A stretch of DNA of 64,000 bases, taken from contig NZ_CP182236.1 of the NCBI RefSeq assembly GCF_048077055.1, positions 3,100,001 through 3,164,000 of the forward strand. Direction: 5' to 3'. The position numbers and the translations under genes are program-made. The stretch comes from Egbenema bharatensis (GTDB lineage Bacteria > Cyanobacteriota > Cyanobacteriia > Elainellales > Elainellaceae). How positions within the stretch are numbered: position 1 is the stretch's first letter; each line of letters starts with the position of its first letter. Shown piece by piece: positions 28,450 through 37,679 of the stretch. The notes below the pieces were generated by a model. It made no database searches. It was not told where the DNA came from and saw nothing but the letters and a program-made list of their open reading frames with translations.

Positions 28450-28992
28450 TCAGTTCTTGTGGCTCATCTTCGAGTCCTTTACCGACTGAACGTACTCCAC
28501 CACGATCGGTGTCAGGTTTTGGATGAGTTGAGTGATCACAGCACGATCGAACTCACTCCAGGTGCGCGGATGATCAAACAGGCAGGGCTGTAAAATTCCC
28601 CAGAGTTTCCCCCCATCGCTTAAATGGGCATGGATCAGGGCCCGATGGCCAAAATTTTCTCGTTCAAATTCTCGGTTCAGCACCGTGGGACTGGCTGTTT
28701 CGATATCCTCGACAAAGATAGAAGGTTCAGTGCGCAAAGCAGCCGCAAACATGGGATCATCCTCTTCCCAGTTCTCTTCCAATTCCCATCCGGCTGTGGT
28801 TAAGTCGGGAAATTCGGGTTTGCGTCGCCAGCAGAAGTTGCGATAGATTCGCGTGTCAGGATGACGCACCACTAAAAAGCAGCGATCGGTGTTTAATACC
28901 TGACTAATTTCTGGCAAAAGTGCTTCAAACAACGATTCTGGCTGATGGTGTAGAGAGAAAATGGTTTGCAGGGAATCAGGCAGAGAATTCAT
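28450..28992 (-). CDS. GAF domain protein
   Basis: 180 residues from MNSLPDSLQ at 28992; the frame extends 27 codons further but without family resemblance. One GAF domain (about residues 20-165): FSLHHQPESLFEALLPEISQ, the DRCFLVVRHPDTR strand, FVEDIETA and GKLWGILQPCLFDHPRTWSE. No output domain, so it may be a stand-alone ligand sensor or regulatory partner. The WEEDDP segment and Cys in QPCLFDHPR (GAF ... xxW) are reminiscent of bilin GAFs but not enough to call a phytochrome-like binder. Confidence 0.7.
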   Translation of the reverse strand: MNSLPDSLQTIFSLHHQPESLFEALLPEISQVLNTDRCFLVVRHPDTRIYRNFCWRRKPEFPDLTTAGWELEENWEEDDPMFAAALRTEPSIFVEDIETASPTVLNREFERENFGHRALIHAHLSDGGKLWGILQPCLFDHPRTWSEFDRAVITQLIQNLTPIVVEYVQSVKDSKMSHKN

Positions 28993-29150
28993 TCCAGGCT
29001 TAATTGAGTTTGATATTGAACTTCTGGATTTTAACGTAAAGGCAATTTTCATGTAGATTGCGTGAAGCGGCATATCCTCAACTTTAAGTTGAATAAAATT
29101 TAGAGTAACGATGGTTGAATGACACTAATACAAGTAGTTTTGCATCACTG

Positions 29151-30740
29151 ATGTTGTCCTTAAATTATTTTCGCCCTAAAAAAATAGGATATCTCGCGCT
29201 TATTCTATTACTGACTGCGCTATTGCTGATTCTCGGAAACATAGGATTAAAATCTTCGATTTCCTCACAATCCATCCATCACACTTTTTACGTTGCAACC
29301 ATTGGCAATGATACCAATGACGGTTCGCTGATGCATCCTTGGGCAACGGTTTCTCATGCCACACAGGTCTTAAAGGCGGGCGATACCCTCTATATCCGTG
29401 AAGGCACCTACCCCCTCAGTGAACCCGTTCAAGCAAAATATTCTGGCACGGCAAGAGCCTGGATTACTTACCGTGCTTTTCCAGGAGAACGGGTGATTTT
29501 GGATGCTGAGGCTGTGCCTGTTGCCCCACCTTCCGGACAGCCTCCCTATGCCCACGATCAGGGAGCTTTTCAGCTAGAGAATGTTGGATATATCAGGGTA
29601 CAAAATCTAGAAATCATCAACTCTCATAACTCTGGAATAACCGTTAGAAACAGCCATCACATTGCACTTTATAATAATACGATTAAAAACACATTTTCGC
29701 CGGGGATTGGCCTGTGGAATAGCCAGCATCAAAAAGTAATTGGTAACACCGTTATTAATGCTAATGATCCTGAAATGGCTGGGTTTTCCAATAATTTTCC
29801 AGAACCTCCGCACGAAGCGATTTCTTTGGGAAGTGTTGAGAACTTTGAGGTTGCGTTCAATTTATTGCAGGATGGCAAGAAAGAGGGAATTGATATTAAA
29901 GAAGAGAGTAAGTTTGGCACAGTTCATCACAATCATATCCACCATATGTTGCGGCAAGGGTTATATGTCGATAGTTGGTATGGGCAACTGAAAGACGTGG
30001 AACTTTACAATAATGTTGTCCATGATTGCCAGAGCGCGGGATTTGCCCTGTCAGTGGAGGGAGGAGCGATCGCCAAGCAGATTCGATTTCACCATAACTT
30101 GCTCTACGACAACTGGGGAACCGGAATTTTCTTCTCCCGCTGGGGAAACGATGGACTGCGCCAAAATATTGAGATTGAAAACAACACCGTTTATCACAAT
30201 GGCTATGGTGAACCAAGTTCTGGCAAGGACTTTTATTGGCTGACTGGAGGGCTGTATCTATTCTCAGATCATCTGCAAAATGTTCAAATCAAGCACAATA
30301 TTTTTAGCGAAAATACAGGATTTCAAATCGGATATAGCGATCGCTATCTAGATCACAACAGCACTATTGAAGAAAGCCTGGCTCAAAAAAATATTGCGAT
30401 CGAGACAAATTTAATTTTTGGGGCAAATAGTAGTACCCAACCGATTTACGCAGGCTGGACAGATAACTATGCTCACATTTACGGCACCAACGGGGATTTT
30501 CCACTGCTGAAGCAACCTGAATTTGTCGATCCTGAGATGGGTAACTTCTACCTACAACCTGCTTTTCTCCGCGCTCTGGATTCCGCTTCACCCGAATCCC
30601 CCCCAGTGACCATCGGTGCCTTTCCCGCTTCTGAGCCGCCCGATCTATGGTGGCAGGACAATTTCCCACCGCAATTCCTGGATGAACCAGCAGCTCGCAC
30701 CTTCAGGCAACGCTTGCCCCATTTTGCTCAACCCGCTTGA
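29151..30740 (+). CDS. Right-handed beta-helix repeat protein, membrane-anchored
   Basis: 529 residues from ATG 29151; a TTG at 29115 would add 12 residues, and neither start has a good ribosome-binding site. A TM helix (IGYLALILLLTALLLILGNIG, about residues 9-29) anchors or exports it. Next comes a DUF1565-like entry segment, FYVATIGNDTNDGSLMHPWA, then parallel beta-helix coils (about 130-440) marked by repeated N-N-x-V/I turns such as IALYNNTIKN, VELYNNVVHD and IEIENNTVYHN. Such folds are used by polysaccharide lyases, hydrolases and epimerases; the substrate is unknown. The glycosyltransferase gene starts 66 bases downstream, so it may act on a cell-surface glycan. Confidence 0.75.
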   Translation: MLSLNYFRPKKIGYLALILLLTALLLILGNIGLKSSISSQSIHHTFYVATIGNDTNDGSLMHPWATVSHATQVLKAGDTLYIREGTYPLSEPVQAKYSGTARAWITYRAFPGERVILDAEAVPVAPPSGQPPYAHDQGAFQLENVGYIRVQNLEIINSHNSGITVRNSHHIALYNNTIKNTFSPGIGLWNSQHQKVIGNTVINANDPEMAGFSNNFPEPPHEAISLGSVENFEVAFNLLQDGKKEGIDIKEESKFGTVHHNHIHHMLRQGLYVDSWYGQLKDVELYNNVVHDCQSAGFALSVEGGAIAKQIRFHHNLLYDNWGTGIFFSRWGNDGLRQNIEIENNTVYHNGYGEPSSGKDFYWLTGGLYLFSDHLQNVQIKHNIFSENTGFQIGYSDRYLDHNSTIEESLAQKNIAIETNLIFGANSSTQPIYAGWTDNYAHIYGTNGDFPLLKQPEFVDPEMGNFYLQPAFLRALDSASPESPPVTIGAFPASEPPDLWWQDNFPPQFLDEPAARTFRQRLPHFAQPA

Positions 30741-30806
30741 TCCATCCTCAAATCTTAATACGCTATTCTTGATACGCTATAAAAGCTATTTCGATCGCAG
30801 AAGCCC

Positions 30807-31760
30807 GTGTTTTTTAGTGTTGTCATTCCCACTTACAATCGTCAGCCCATTCTAGAAAAGTGCCTGCGGGCATTGGAAACCCAGCAGTTGAGTCCGGCTA
30901 CCCAGGTGGAAGGCTATGAAGTGGTGGTGGTGGATGATGGATCAACGGATGGCACTGTTCCCTGGCTGAAGCAAGCAGCAGCGGAGTTTCCCCACGTTCA
31001 GTTGTTTGAGCAAAACCATCTCGGCCCGGCAGCAGCTCGGAATCTGGGGGTGGAATGCGCCAGGGGCGACACGATCATTTTTATTGATAGCGACCTGGTG
31101 GTGACAAACACTTTTCTACAAGCCCATGCGGATGCTCTGACTCAGGGACAAAAAACCCTGGGAACCGATCGCCTCTTCACCTACGGCAGCGTCATCAACA
31201 CCTGCAACTTTGAGCATCCCACCTCTGAACCGTACAAGCTGACGGACTTTTCAGCGGCTTACTTTGCGACGGGAAATGTGGCGATCGATCGCAAGTGGCT
31301 GGAACAGGCAGGACTGTTTGATACCCGTTTTCAGCTCTATGGTTGGGAGGATCTGGAGTTGGGGGTGCGGCTGAAGCAGTTGGGTCTGACGTTGATTAAG
31401 TGCCCGGAGGCGGTGGGTTATCACTGGCATCCTCCCTTTTCCCTGGCGCAGATGGATAACCTGATCGACAAGGAAATTCAGCGGGGACGGATGGGGGTGT
31501 TGTTTTACCAGAAGCATCCCACCTGGAATGTGCGAATGATGATTCAAATGACCTGGATTCATCGCATCTTGTGGGGGGTGCTGTCTTTGGGCGGCTTGCT
31601 GAACGAACGCACGATGGCTCCCCTGCTGCAATGGTTGATCGATCGGGGTAAACCGCAGCTTGCGCTGGAAATCGCCCGAATTTTTCTCAATTGGTATAAC
31701 GTGCGGGGGGTGTATGCGGCCTATGCGGAGATGAAGCAGGGAAAGGTTGTTTCACCCTAA
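30807..31760 (+). CDS. Family 2 glycosyltransferase
   Basis: 317 residues. GT-A fold: VVIPTYNRQPILEKCLRAL at the start, VVVVDDGSTDGT (nucleotide-sugar Asp), IIFIDSDLVV as the DxD metal motif and LFDTRFQLYGWEDLELGVRL with the catalytic-type ED. The C-terminal part is amphipathic without clear TM helices. It moves a sugar from a nucleotide donor to an unknown acceptor; neighbours suggest envelope polysaccharide work with the beta-helix protein. The final region (WNVRMMIQMTWIHRILW) resembles membrane association. Confidence 0.82.
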   Translation: MFFSVVIPTYNRQPILEKCLRALETQQLSPATQVEGYEVVVVDDGSTDGTVPWLKQAAAEFPHVQLFEQNHLGPAAARNLGVECARGDTIIFIDSDLVVTNTFLQAHADALTQGQKTLGTDRLFTYGSVINTCNFEHPTSEPYKLTDFSAAYFATGNVAIDRKWLEQAGLFDTRFQLYGWEDLELGVRLKQLGLTLIKCPEAVGYHWHPPFSLAQMDNLIDKEIQRGRMGVLFYQKHPTWNVRMMIQMTWIHRILWGVLSLGGLLNERTMAPLLQWLIDRGKPQLALEIARIFLNWYNVRGVYAAYAEMKQGKVVSP

Positions 31761-31776
31761 TTCTTTAATCCATTCG

Positions 31777-32040
31777 CTAACTTGGCACCACCCAGCTATA
31801 TGCCAAAACACCGATCGCCCCCAAACCCACAATCACCTCACGTTGCTCCTGCCAGATTCGGCGCACATTATCCATCAAAAACCTCACCGTTGCACGACGT
31901 TCCCGCCCCAACTCCGCCATCAATCCTTCTACCCTTGTATCCACCTCTTCCAGCGACACCTCACCCCGCTGGTAAGCAGCCTCTAGCTCATTCAACTTGC
32001 GCCAATACTCATTCGTGGCTTCTATTAAATTGGGAATCAT
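31777..32040 (-). CDS. Small hypothetical protein with C-terminal membrane anchor
   Basis: 87 residues from ATG 32040 (MIPNLIEATNEYWRKLNELE). Mostly charged helices with coiled-coil potential (residues 1-60), then one hydrophobic segment (VIVGLGAIGVLAYSWVV) at the C-terminus, as in tail-anchored proteins. Converges with the glycosyltransferase gene (16-bp gap). Not recognised. Confidence 0.5.
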   Translation of the reverse strand: MIPNLIEATNEYWRKLNELEAAYQRGEVSLEEVDTRVEGLMAELGRERRATVRFLMDNVRRIWQEQREVIVGLGAIGVLAYSWVVPS

Positions 32041-32175
32041 CACCAACAGACACATTAAAGATGTACTTTTGTAAATAATCTAACGTGTCCAGTCGGGCGA
32101 TCGGTTCTGTAAAAGGTTAGAACCGACATCATCATTGGTTATAGTCCTATATTTGGAAAGCAAAAGACCAAACAA

Positions 32176-32715
32176 TTAACTCGTTGCTCCGGGTGTACCT
32201 GGTGGTTCCGCAGACGCGATCGGTGAATCCTCTAGCGTACTCTCCGCCGGATCGACGGCCCCGTCTAAAGTCGCCTTCCAGTTTTCGCAGATCAAATCAG
32301 ACGTTCCCTTGGCAACCCGCTTTACAATCAGCGATCCCACCATCACCGCGATCGACTGAGGCAGTCCTAAACTCCCCACCAAAACCGGAGTCAAGGCCGC
32401 CGTCATTTTTGCTGCCGCCTCCGCCGTTTTCTGATTCATCAGCTTATCCAGTTCTGCCGCAAGTTCCCCCTCTCCGCCAATTGGCGAACACAGAATTTTA
32501 TAAGCCTGGGCACTGGCGGGTGCAAACACATTCTTTCCCGCCTGCAAAAAATCATCAAAGGCTCCCCGTGGCACTGGCAGGTCTTCCTCCAAAGCATCGA
32601 TCGAAGCCGCTTCAGGGCTAGACTCAATCACCTGCGATCGCACTCCAAGCTGCGCCATCAGATCATCTTCATCCAGAGCCAGCAAATTCTGGGCAACTGC
32701 TTCAACGTCTGCCAT
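32176..32715 (-). CDS. Hypothetical protein, Ala-rich with hydrophobic centre
   Basis: 179 residues, no family recognised. Acidic N-terminus (MADVEAVAQNLLALDEDDLM), a central helix region AAAKMTAALTPVLVGSLGLP and QSIAVMVGSLIVKRVAKGTS, and a Pro/Glu-rich tail. The central segment could insert in or lie on a membrane. It lies 62 bases downstream of the SqdX gene on the same strand, but a link to sulfolipid synthesis is not supported by its sequence. Confidence 0.5.
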   Translation of the reverse strand: MADVEAVAQNLLALDEDDLMAQLGVRSQVIESSPEAASIDALEEDLPVPRGAFDDFLQAGKNVFAPASAQAYKILCSPIGGEGELAAELDKLMNQKTAEAAAKMTAALTPVLVGSLGLPQSIAVMVGSLIVKRVAKGTSDLICENWKATLDGAVDPAESTLEDSPIASAEPPGTPGATS

Positions 32716-32777
32716 AGACCTTAGACCCTCTCCAATTCTTCTGAAATTGCCTCGGATTATACCTCAAAGGTCTGAAC

Positions 32778-33911
32778 CTACGCTGCCGAAGGCATTACCC
32801 CAGCCGCCAGAACCGACTGATAAAAGTCTTGCAACTGCCGGGTCGCCGCTGCCCAGCCCCACTTCTCCGCTTCCAGACGCGCATTACGCCGTAACACTTC
32901 CCGTTCTATCTGATTTTCTAGCAGACGATGGGTGGCTGCGATCGCCCCTTGCTCATCATCTGGATCAAACAAATACCCGTTTACCCCGTCCGTAACAATA
33001 TCTGGAATCCCACCTGCATTCGCCGCAATCACCGGACATCCCGCCGCCATCGCCTCCAGGAGGACTAACCCCAGCGTTTCCGTACGAGAAGGGAAGATAA
33101 AGGCATCGGCTGAGGCAAAGGCTGCTCCCAGGTCTTCTCCCGTCAGATAGCCGACAAAATGAGTGGCGGTTCCCTCAAAATGCTTTTCTAAATCCTGTCG
33201 ATAGGGGCCATCCCCCACCAACGCTAACCGGGCATTGGGAATTGCCTCCAGCACTGGCTTGATCCGATCGATTTCCTTCTCCGCCGACAGCCGCCCCACG
33301 TAGAGCAGAATCGGACTCTCTGGATGGCCCTGGGAAAGGTGCGATCGTACCGCCTGACTGGCCAATTCTGGGCGAAATAGCTCCGTATCCACCCCCTTCT
33401 GCCACACCTCTACCCGCTCAATGCCGTGGGAAGTCAACGCCTCCTGCATTGCAGTAGACGTACAGAGATTAATCTGCGCCTGATTATGCAACGCCTTCAA
33501 CAGCTCCCACAGCATTCCTTCCAGCATCCCCAAGCCATAGTGCTCCAGATACTTAGGCAGATGGGTGTGGTAAGAAGCCACCAGGGGCACATCCAACGAT
33601 TTGGCATAATACAATCCGCCCAGCCCCAGCACCGCCGGATTGACAATGTGAATCAAATCAGGATTAAAATCCTCCAGAATTTGCCGAATGGAGGGTCGCG
33701 GCAGAGCCAGCTTTAATTCTGGGTAAAGCGGCAATGGAAAGCCTGGAATCCCGCAGATTTTCGCACCTTTATACTCTCTCAATCCGCCATCCGGGGAAAA
33801 TACCATCACCTGATCACCCATTCGTTGCAGGTGATCAACGGTATGACTCAGGCGAGTCACAATCCCATCAACCTTAGGAAGGAAAGTTTCGGTAAAAAGA
33901 GCGATTCGCAT
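32778..33911 (-). CDS. sqdX: Sulfoquinovosyltransferase SqdX
   Basis: 377 residues, GT4 family. Transfers sulfoquinovose from UDP-sulfoquinovose to diacylglycerol, the last step of SQDG synthesis at the thylakoid or cytoplasmic membrane. Start MRIALFTETFLPKVDGIVTRL is typical of SqdX; ASYHTHLPKYLEHYG, VWQKGVDTELF, LLYVGRLSAEKEIDRI and the GT4 nucleotide-sugar site FPSRTETLGLVLLEAMAAG follow. It lies 222 bases downstream of sqdB on the same strand, the usual pairing in cyanobacteria. Confidence 0.93.
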   Translation of the reverse strand: MRIALFTETFLPKVDGIVTRLSHTVDHLQRMGDQVMVFSPDGGLREYKGAKICGIPGFPLPLYPELKLALPRPSIRQILEDFNPDLIHIVNPAVLGLGGLYYAKSLDVPLVASYHTHLPKYLEHYGLGMLEGMLWELLKALHNQAQINLCTSTAMQEALTSHGIERVEVWQKGVDTELFRPELASQAVRSHLSQGHPESPILLYVGRLSAEKEIDRIKPVLEAIPNARLALVGDGPYRQDLEKHFEGTATHFVGYLTGEDLGAAFASADAFIFPSRTETLGLVLLEAMAAGCPVIAANAGGIPDIVTDGVNGYLFDPDDEQGAIAATHRLLENQIEREVLRRNARLEAEKWGWAAATRQLQDFYQSVLAAGVMPSAA

Positions 33912-34133
33912 AGGTTAGGACATCAGGGAAATAGGGAACGGCAAGGGGGAAGGGAGGGGAAGAACAGTTATTGGGGAGTCATGGCAGCCAGGAGATCCGG
34001 GTTTAGAAAAGCCTGAGCTGAAATCGTAGCCACCCATTGACAACAACGCGAGTCAACAATCGAGCCAATAACCGATCGCAACCTGAATGCCTTTCCAACT
34101 CCCAATTCCCGACTCCCGACTCCCCTCTTTTCT

Positions 34134-35285
34134 CTACCCCTTCCACTTCACTTTGGGCAGAATTTGCTGTTGATCCACACGGTTCTTATACTTCACAGCG
34201 AAGTTAAGCAGGGAGTCGAGCAGTGAATCAGAGAGGTAGTGGGGTTGCAAGCCCAGATCGATCAGCTTGGTATTCTTCGCGTTGAAGTAATGTTCCTCCA
34301 GTTCCACCCTGGGATTGTCCAGATGGTTAATTTCAATGTTGAGGCCCATCGCCGTTCCAGCCTTCTTCACCATCATGGCTAAATCACTGACGCTGAACAT
34401 CTCAGTGAACTGGTTAAAGACGCGGAATTCACCTGCATTGGCCGGATTGTTGATGGCAATTTCAATACAGCGCACCGTATCCCGAATGTCCAGGAAGCCC
34501 CGGGTTTGCCCCCCTTTGCCGTAAACAGTGAGCGGATGCCCGATCGCTGCCTGAATACAGAAGCGGTTCAAAGCCGTCCCAAAGACACCATCGTAGTCCA
34601 GACGGTTGATCAGGAGTTCATCCATGCCCGTTTCTTCCGTCAGCACCCCATAAACCACCCCCTGATTCAGGTCAGTCGCCCGAAGTCCCCAGATCTTGCA
34701 GGCAAAGTGGATATTGTGGGAATCATGAACCTTGCTGAGGTGGTAAAAAGAACCCGGTTGCTTGGGATAGGGCAGGGTATCCTTCCGCCCGTTGTGTTCA
34801 ATGGTGATATAGCCTTCTTCAATATCAATATTCGGCGTACCATATTCACCCATCGTGCCCAACTTGACCAGATGGCAGTCTGGAAAATGATGGTGCATGA
34901 CATAAAGTAGGTTAAGATTGCCGATAACGTTGTTAACCTGGGTTAAAACAGCATGTTCTCGATCGATCATTGAGAAGGGAGCAGACCGCTGTTCTCCAAA
35001 GTGAACCACGGCATCTGGCTCAAACTGAAGCATTGCATTTTTGAGGAATTCGTAGTTATTGATGTCTCCCACGAATAGGTCAATGCTTTTACCCGTCAAG
35101 TCTTGCCAACGCTGGAGGCGCGTTTGAATCGGGGCGATCGGAGTGAGTGTTTCAACGCACAACTCCATATCCCAATGTCGTCGCACCAGGCTGTCGAGAA
35201 TTCCGACTTCGTGCCCCTGATTAGACAGGTAAAGCGCGGTTGCCCAACCGCAGTAACCATCACCACCAATAACTAAAACTTTCAT
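34134..35285 (-). CDS. sqdB: UDP-sulfoquinovose synthase SqdB
   Basis: 383 residues, extended short-chain dehydrogenase fold. Makes UDP-sulfoquinovose from UDP-glucose and sulfite. Rossmann motif VIGGDGYCGWATALYLSNQ (residues 5-23), active-site Thr in KLGTMGEYG, and the Tyr/Lys pair in FYHLSKVHDSHN; GVVYGVLTEETG is a SqdB hallmark. ATG at 35285. Only 131 bp upstream of the start remain before the insertion sequence at 35417, so its promoter may be altered. Confidence 0.95.
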   Translation of the reverse strand: MKVLVIGGDGYCGWATALYLSNQGHEVGILDSLVRRHWDMELCVETLTPIAPIQTRLQRWQDLTGKSIDLFVGDINNYEFLKNAMLQFEPDAVVHFGEQRSAPFSMIDREHAVLTQVNNVIGNLNLLYVMHHHFPDCHLVKLGTMGEYGTPNIDIEEGYITIEHNGRKDTLPYPKQPGSFYHLSKVHDSHNIHFACKIWGLRATDLNQGVVYGVLTEETGMDELLINRLDYDGVFGTALNRFCIQAAIGHPLTVYGKGGQTRGFLDIRDTVRCIEIAINNPANAGEFRVFNQFTEMFSVSDLAMMVKKAGTAMGLNIEINHLDNPRVELEEHYFNAKNTKLIDLGLQPHYLSDSLLDSLLNFAVKYKNRVDQQQILPKVKWKG

Positions 35286-35502
35286 GCTGACTGCTCTGCT
35301 GAGTTAAATCTGCTTACTGATACTCCGCTAAATTTATCATTCTTGGTGGACGATTGAACGACTTTTTAGTAAAGCCAGGCACAATAGGCGGGCAATTTCT
35401 GTCTGGAGAATGATGGACTGGAGTTTAGACTAATCACAGCAGAAATAGCCCAACCCCCTTATCTGGATTGAGCGAGACTGAAGATTGGGAAAAATTTAGT
35501 GG

Positions 35503-36810
35503 TTAAGCGGTCTTGTTCGCCACCTTCTTGGGTCTGGTGAAGCGCTTTTTGACCGTTGGATAGCGAATACGGCGGGAACGGGGTTGCCCTGGAGTCCACC
35601 CCGGTGACTTTCCGCGTGGTTTGGGCGGGGGGGCAGGTGTGCCAATCAACGCTAAAACAGAGGCAAAGGCATTTGCGGTTCGTCCCGGAGATAGCTTAGC
35701 AGATGACTTTTGCCAGGGCAGGGGGGAGTCCTGGACGTGGCAACGAGCCAACCACAACTGCCAGGTGAGCAAGGGCATCAGATCGCTCCAGCGTTCGGAT
35801 TGTTCGGGCGTTGCCAACTGGGGTAACGTCCAGTGCAATCGTTGCTTAGCGAAGCGATACCAGTGGTCAATGGCAAAGCGACGGAAATACTGTTGCCACA
35901 CCGTCTCTAAGTCGGGTGGTGCTTGTCCCACCCAAATTAGCCACAAAGGTTTGGCGGGGTGGAGGGCAGAGTCATGGAGGCGTTGCAGTTGAATTAACCA
36001 GATCGTCTGGTTGGCAACGCGTCGCAGTCGCATTGATGACCACATCCGCACGTGTAATCGTCCCCACCGGGACTCTTCTACCTGGAGTTCGGCATCAGAT
36101 GACCACCAGGTGGTGGCATCGTTAAGTTTGAACTTCTCCCCATACTGCCGAGGACGACCCGTTCCGCTATAAACAGGCGGTGGTCCATACAGTACTCGAT
36201 TGGAACGCAACCGAATCAACTTGTCACAAGCAATATCCGCCGTACCATTGAGGAATGGGGCACAGCCATATTCGGCATCCCACAAAGATAAGGGACGAAC
36301 CTGGAACTGCTCACACACCTGACGCAATTGCACTATTGCCTTGCTAATGGGGCTCTCTGCGCTAGTGATGCGTTCATGCAGCAACGGTAATGCCCAACTG
36401 CCCTGCTCCTCTGGAATCCACGCAATCGTACTATATCCTTGTCCCAACGTCACCGGTTTGGCTCCACTCATCGGAGTTGCTTGATGTTCATACGTCCGTT
36501 CTCGCAGGGTTTGTGCCTGTAACCTTGACCATGCCGTGTGGTCTCCCGCTAAGACAACCCGTTCGTCCTGGGGCATTTGCTCCAGGTACAACCCCATCCA
36601 CTCCAGTCGAGGCGGGTTGCTATCCTGTAGGGCTTCATACAAACTCGGCCATTGGCGTCGAAAGACAGGGGCAACCGACAGTTCGGCAAAGGAGTACACA
36701 CTGCGGCTCACTAGCACGGCATCCATCAGGTCGAAGAGAGCATCCTTGCCGTTGCCAATCAGCATGTAGGATTTATGTCGAAACGCCCTCAAGCGGTCAA
36801 AATTAGTCAT
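35503..36810 (-). CDS. Transposase of the insertion sequence (DDE type)
   Basis: 435 residues from ATG 36810. Resembles the cyanobacterial DDE putative-transposase family with N-terminus DRLRAFRHKSYMLIGNGKDALFDLMDA. Likely catalytic acids: first Asp in VVLAGDHTAWSR, second in LSLWDAEYGCAPFL; the third lies toward HWYRFAKQRLHW. The basic tail (SRRIRYPTVKKRFTRPKK) probably binds DNA. The frame is intact, so the element may be active. Family assignment within IS groups is uncertain (IS701/IS4-like). Confidence 0.85.
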   Translation of the reverse strand: MTNFDRLRAFRHKSYMLIGNGKDALFDLMDAVLVSRSVYSFAELSVAPVFRRQWPSLYEALQDSNPPRLEWMGLYLEQMPQDERVVLAGDHTAWSRLQAQTLRERTYEHQATPMSGAKPVTLGQGYSTIAWIPEEQGSWALPLLHERITSAESPISKAIVQLRQVCEQFQVRPLSLWDAEYGCAPFLNGTADIACDKLIRLRSNRVLYGPPPVYSGTGRPRQYGEKFKLNDATTWWSSDAELQVEESRWGRLHVRMWSSMRLRRVANQTIWLIQLQRLHDSALHPAKPLWLIWVGQAPPDLETVWQQYFRRFAIDHWYRFAKQRLHWTLPQLATPEQSERWSDLMPLLTWQLWLARCHVQDSPLPWQKSSAKLSPGRTANAFASVLALIGTPAPPPKPRGKSPGWTPGQPRSRRIRYPTVKKRFTRPKKVANKTA

Positions 36811-36841
36811 GGTCAATCATTATTGATGCAACATGACCATT

Positions 36842-36871
36842 AAGCAGCCAAACCGTCGGGTTTGGCTGCTT
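36842..36871. promoter_or_regulatory. 13-bp hairpin between IS end and transposase start
   Basis: AAGCAGCCAAACC and GGTTTGGCTGCTT form a perfect stem around a GTCG loop, 32 bases before the transposase ATG (transposase on the minus strand). On the plus strand it is followed by TTTCTTT and works as a terminator for reading out of the IS. In transcripts entering from outside on the minus strand, it could block read-through expression of the transposase. Confidence 0.6.
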
Positions 36872-37010
36872 TTCTTTCCCAATTAGTCTAAACTCCAGTG
36901 ATGGAAGCTCTGTTGCAATATAGAGGTTTACTGACAATGGTTATGTCAGGGGCAGTGGGGTGTGTCCCAATTTTGCATCTATGTGACGAAGATCAAAACC
37001 AAGGTTTAGC

Positions 37011-37364
37011 TCAGGGCTGGGGCGCATCCAGGTGATTCAACCAACCATGCCAGCGCATTAACCAGCGGGTCGTTTGACGTAAGCCTAAATCCAGAGGGGA
37101 GGGGTCTGAATCTGAAGGCAGCACTTCCGACTGCAATAGATTCCAGCGAGATTCCCTTTGTAATTTACGCTGGCTGTGGTGCCACTGGGCCGCAGGGTTT
37201 GCAGGATAAGGTTTCGTTTGAGTGGACAGCAACCCCGGAAAGGTCGATCGAGTGCGCAGGGAGACTGTGGCTGGGGAATGGCCCGTTGAGAGCAGTTGCG
37301 CATAGGTAGCCAGACCGATAGTAATGATAGCAGCGGTGATCCAGGAGCAGTTTCGGCGAGTCAT
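37011..37364 (-). CDS. Hypothetical protein with N-terminal membrane/signal segment
   Basis: 117 residues. Residues 1-24 (basic start then ITAAIITIGLATYAQLL) look like a signal peptide or anchor; the rest is polar, Arg/Ser/Trp-rich, ending TTRWLMRWHGWLNHLDAP. Not recognised in a family. Before the IS insertion this gene and sqdB would have been nearer neighbours, both on the minus strand. Confidence 0.45.
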   Translation of the reverse strand: MTRRNCSWITAAIITIGLATYAQLLSTGHSPATVSLRTRSTFPGLLSTQTKPYPANPAAQWHHSQRKLQRESRWNLLQSEVLPSDSDPSPLDLGLRQTTRWLMRWHGWLNHLDAPQP

Positions 37365-37679
37365 AGCACGTATCCCAAAGGGATTCCATCCAAAGGACTA
37401 TATTTACAACTACCTGAATAGGCGGGTTTCCGAACAGCTCTGGTCGAATGAGGGCATTTTCACCTGATCGCATGAGATCCTCAGCCCCGATCGGGTGAAT
37501 GTGATAACGATCACGCATCTTTTTAATGTTTCCCCGCATCTTGGAAACGGGAACGCTACTGATACCTCGATCGCCCAGGGGACTGCCCATCAGTCCGTAC
37601 GCAGACTGCCATCAAACTTGAATGTTCCCGGCAGTTCTTGCATTGTGCGATCCTTTTCACACATCAGGACAAAGGCTTT
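37365..37679. other. 315-bp divergent intergenic region
   Basis: Between the hypothetical gene (minus) and the lysozyme gene (plus). No repeat or RNA family recognised. Contains CGTGATCGTT/AACGATCACG-like inverted bases near 37500-37520, perhaps by chance. Confidence 0.3.

Larger units (their letters stand above)
35417..36899 (-). mobile_element. Complete insertion sequence with 18-bp inverted ends and GATGG target duplication
   Basis: 1483 bp. Left end ACTGGAGTTTAGACTAAT (35417-35434) and right end ATTAGTCTAAACTCCAGT (36882-36899) are exact inverted repeats. Both are flanked by the same 5 bases GATGG (35412-35416 and 36900-36904), the target-site duplication. Contains one transposase gene and a strong hairpin in front of it. 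Perfect ends and duplication indicate a recent insertion, upstream of sqdB. Confidence 0.92.

Noticed and set aside
32176..32715. Third gene of the sulfolipid operon
   Set aside because: Sequence shows no resemblance to lipid enzymes; only the position would support it.
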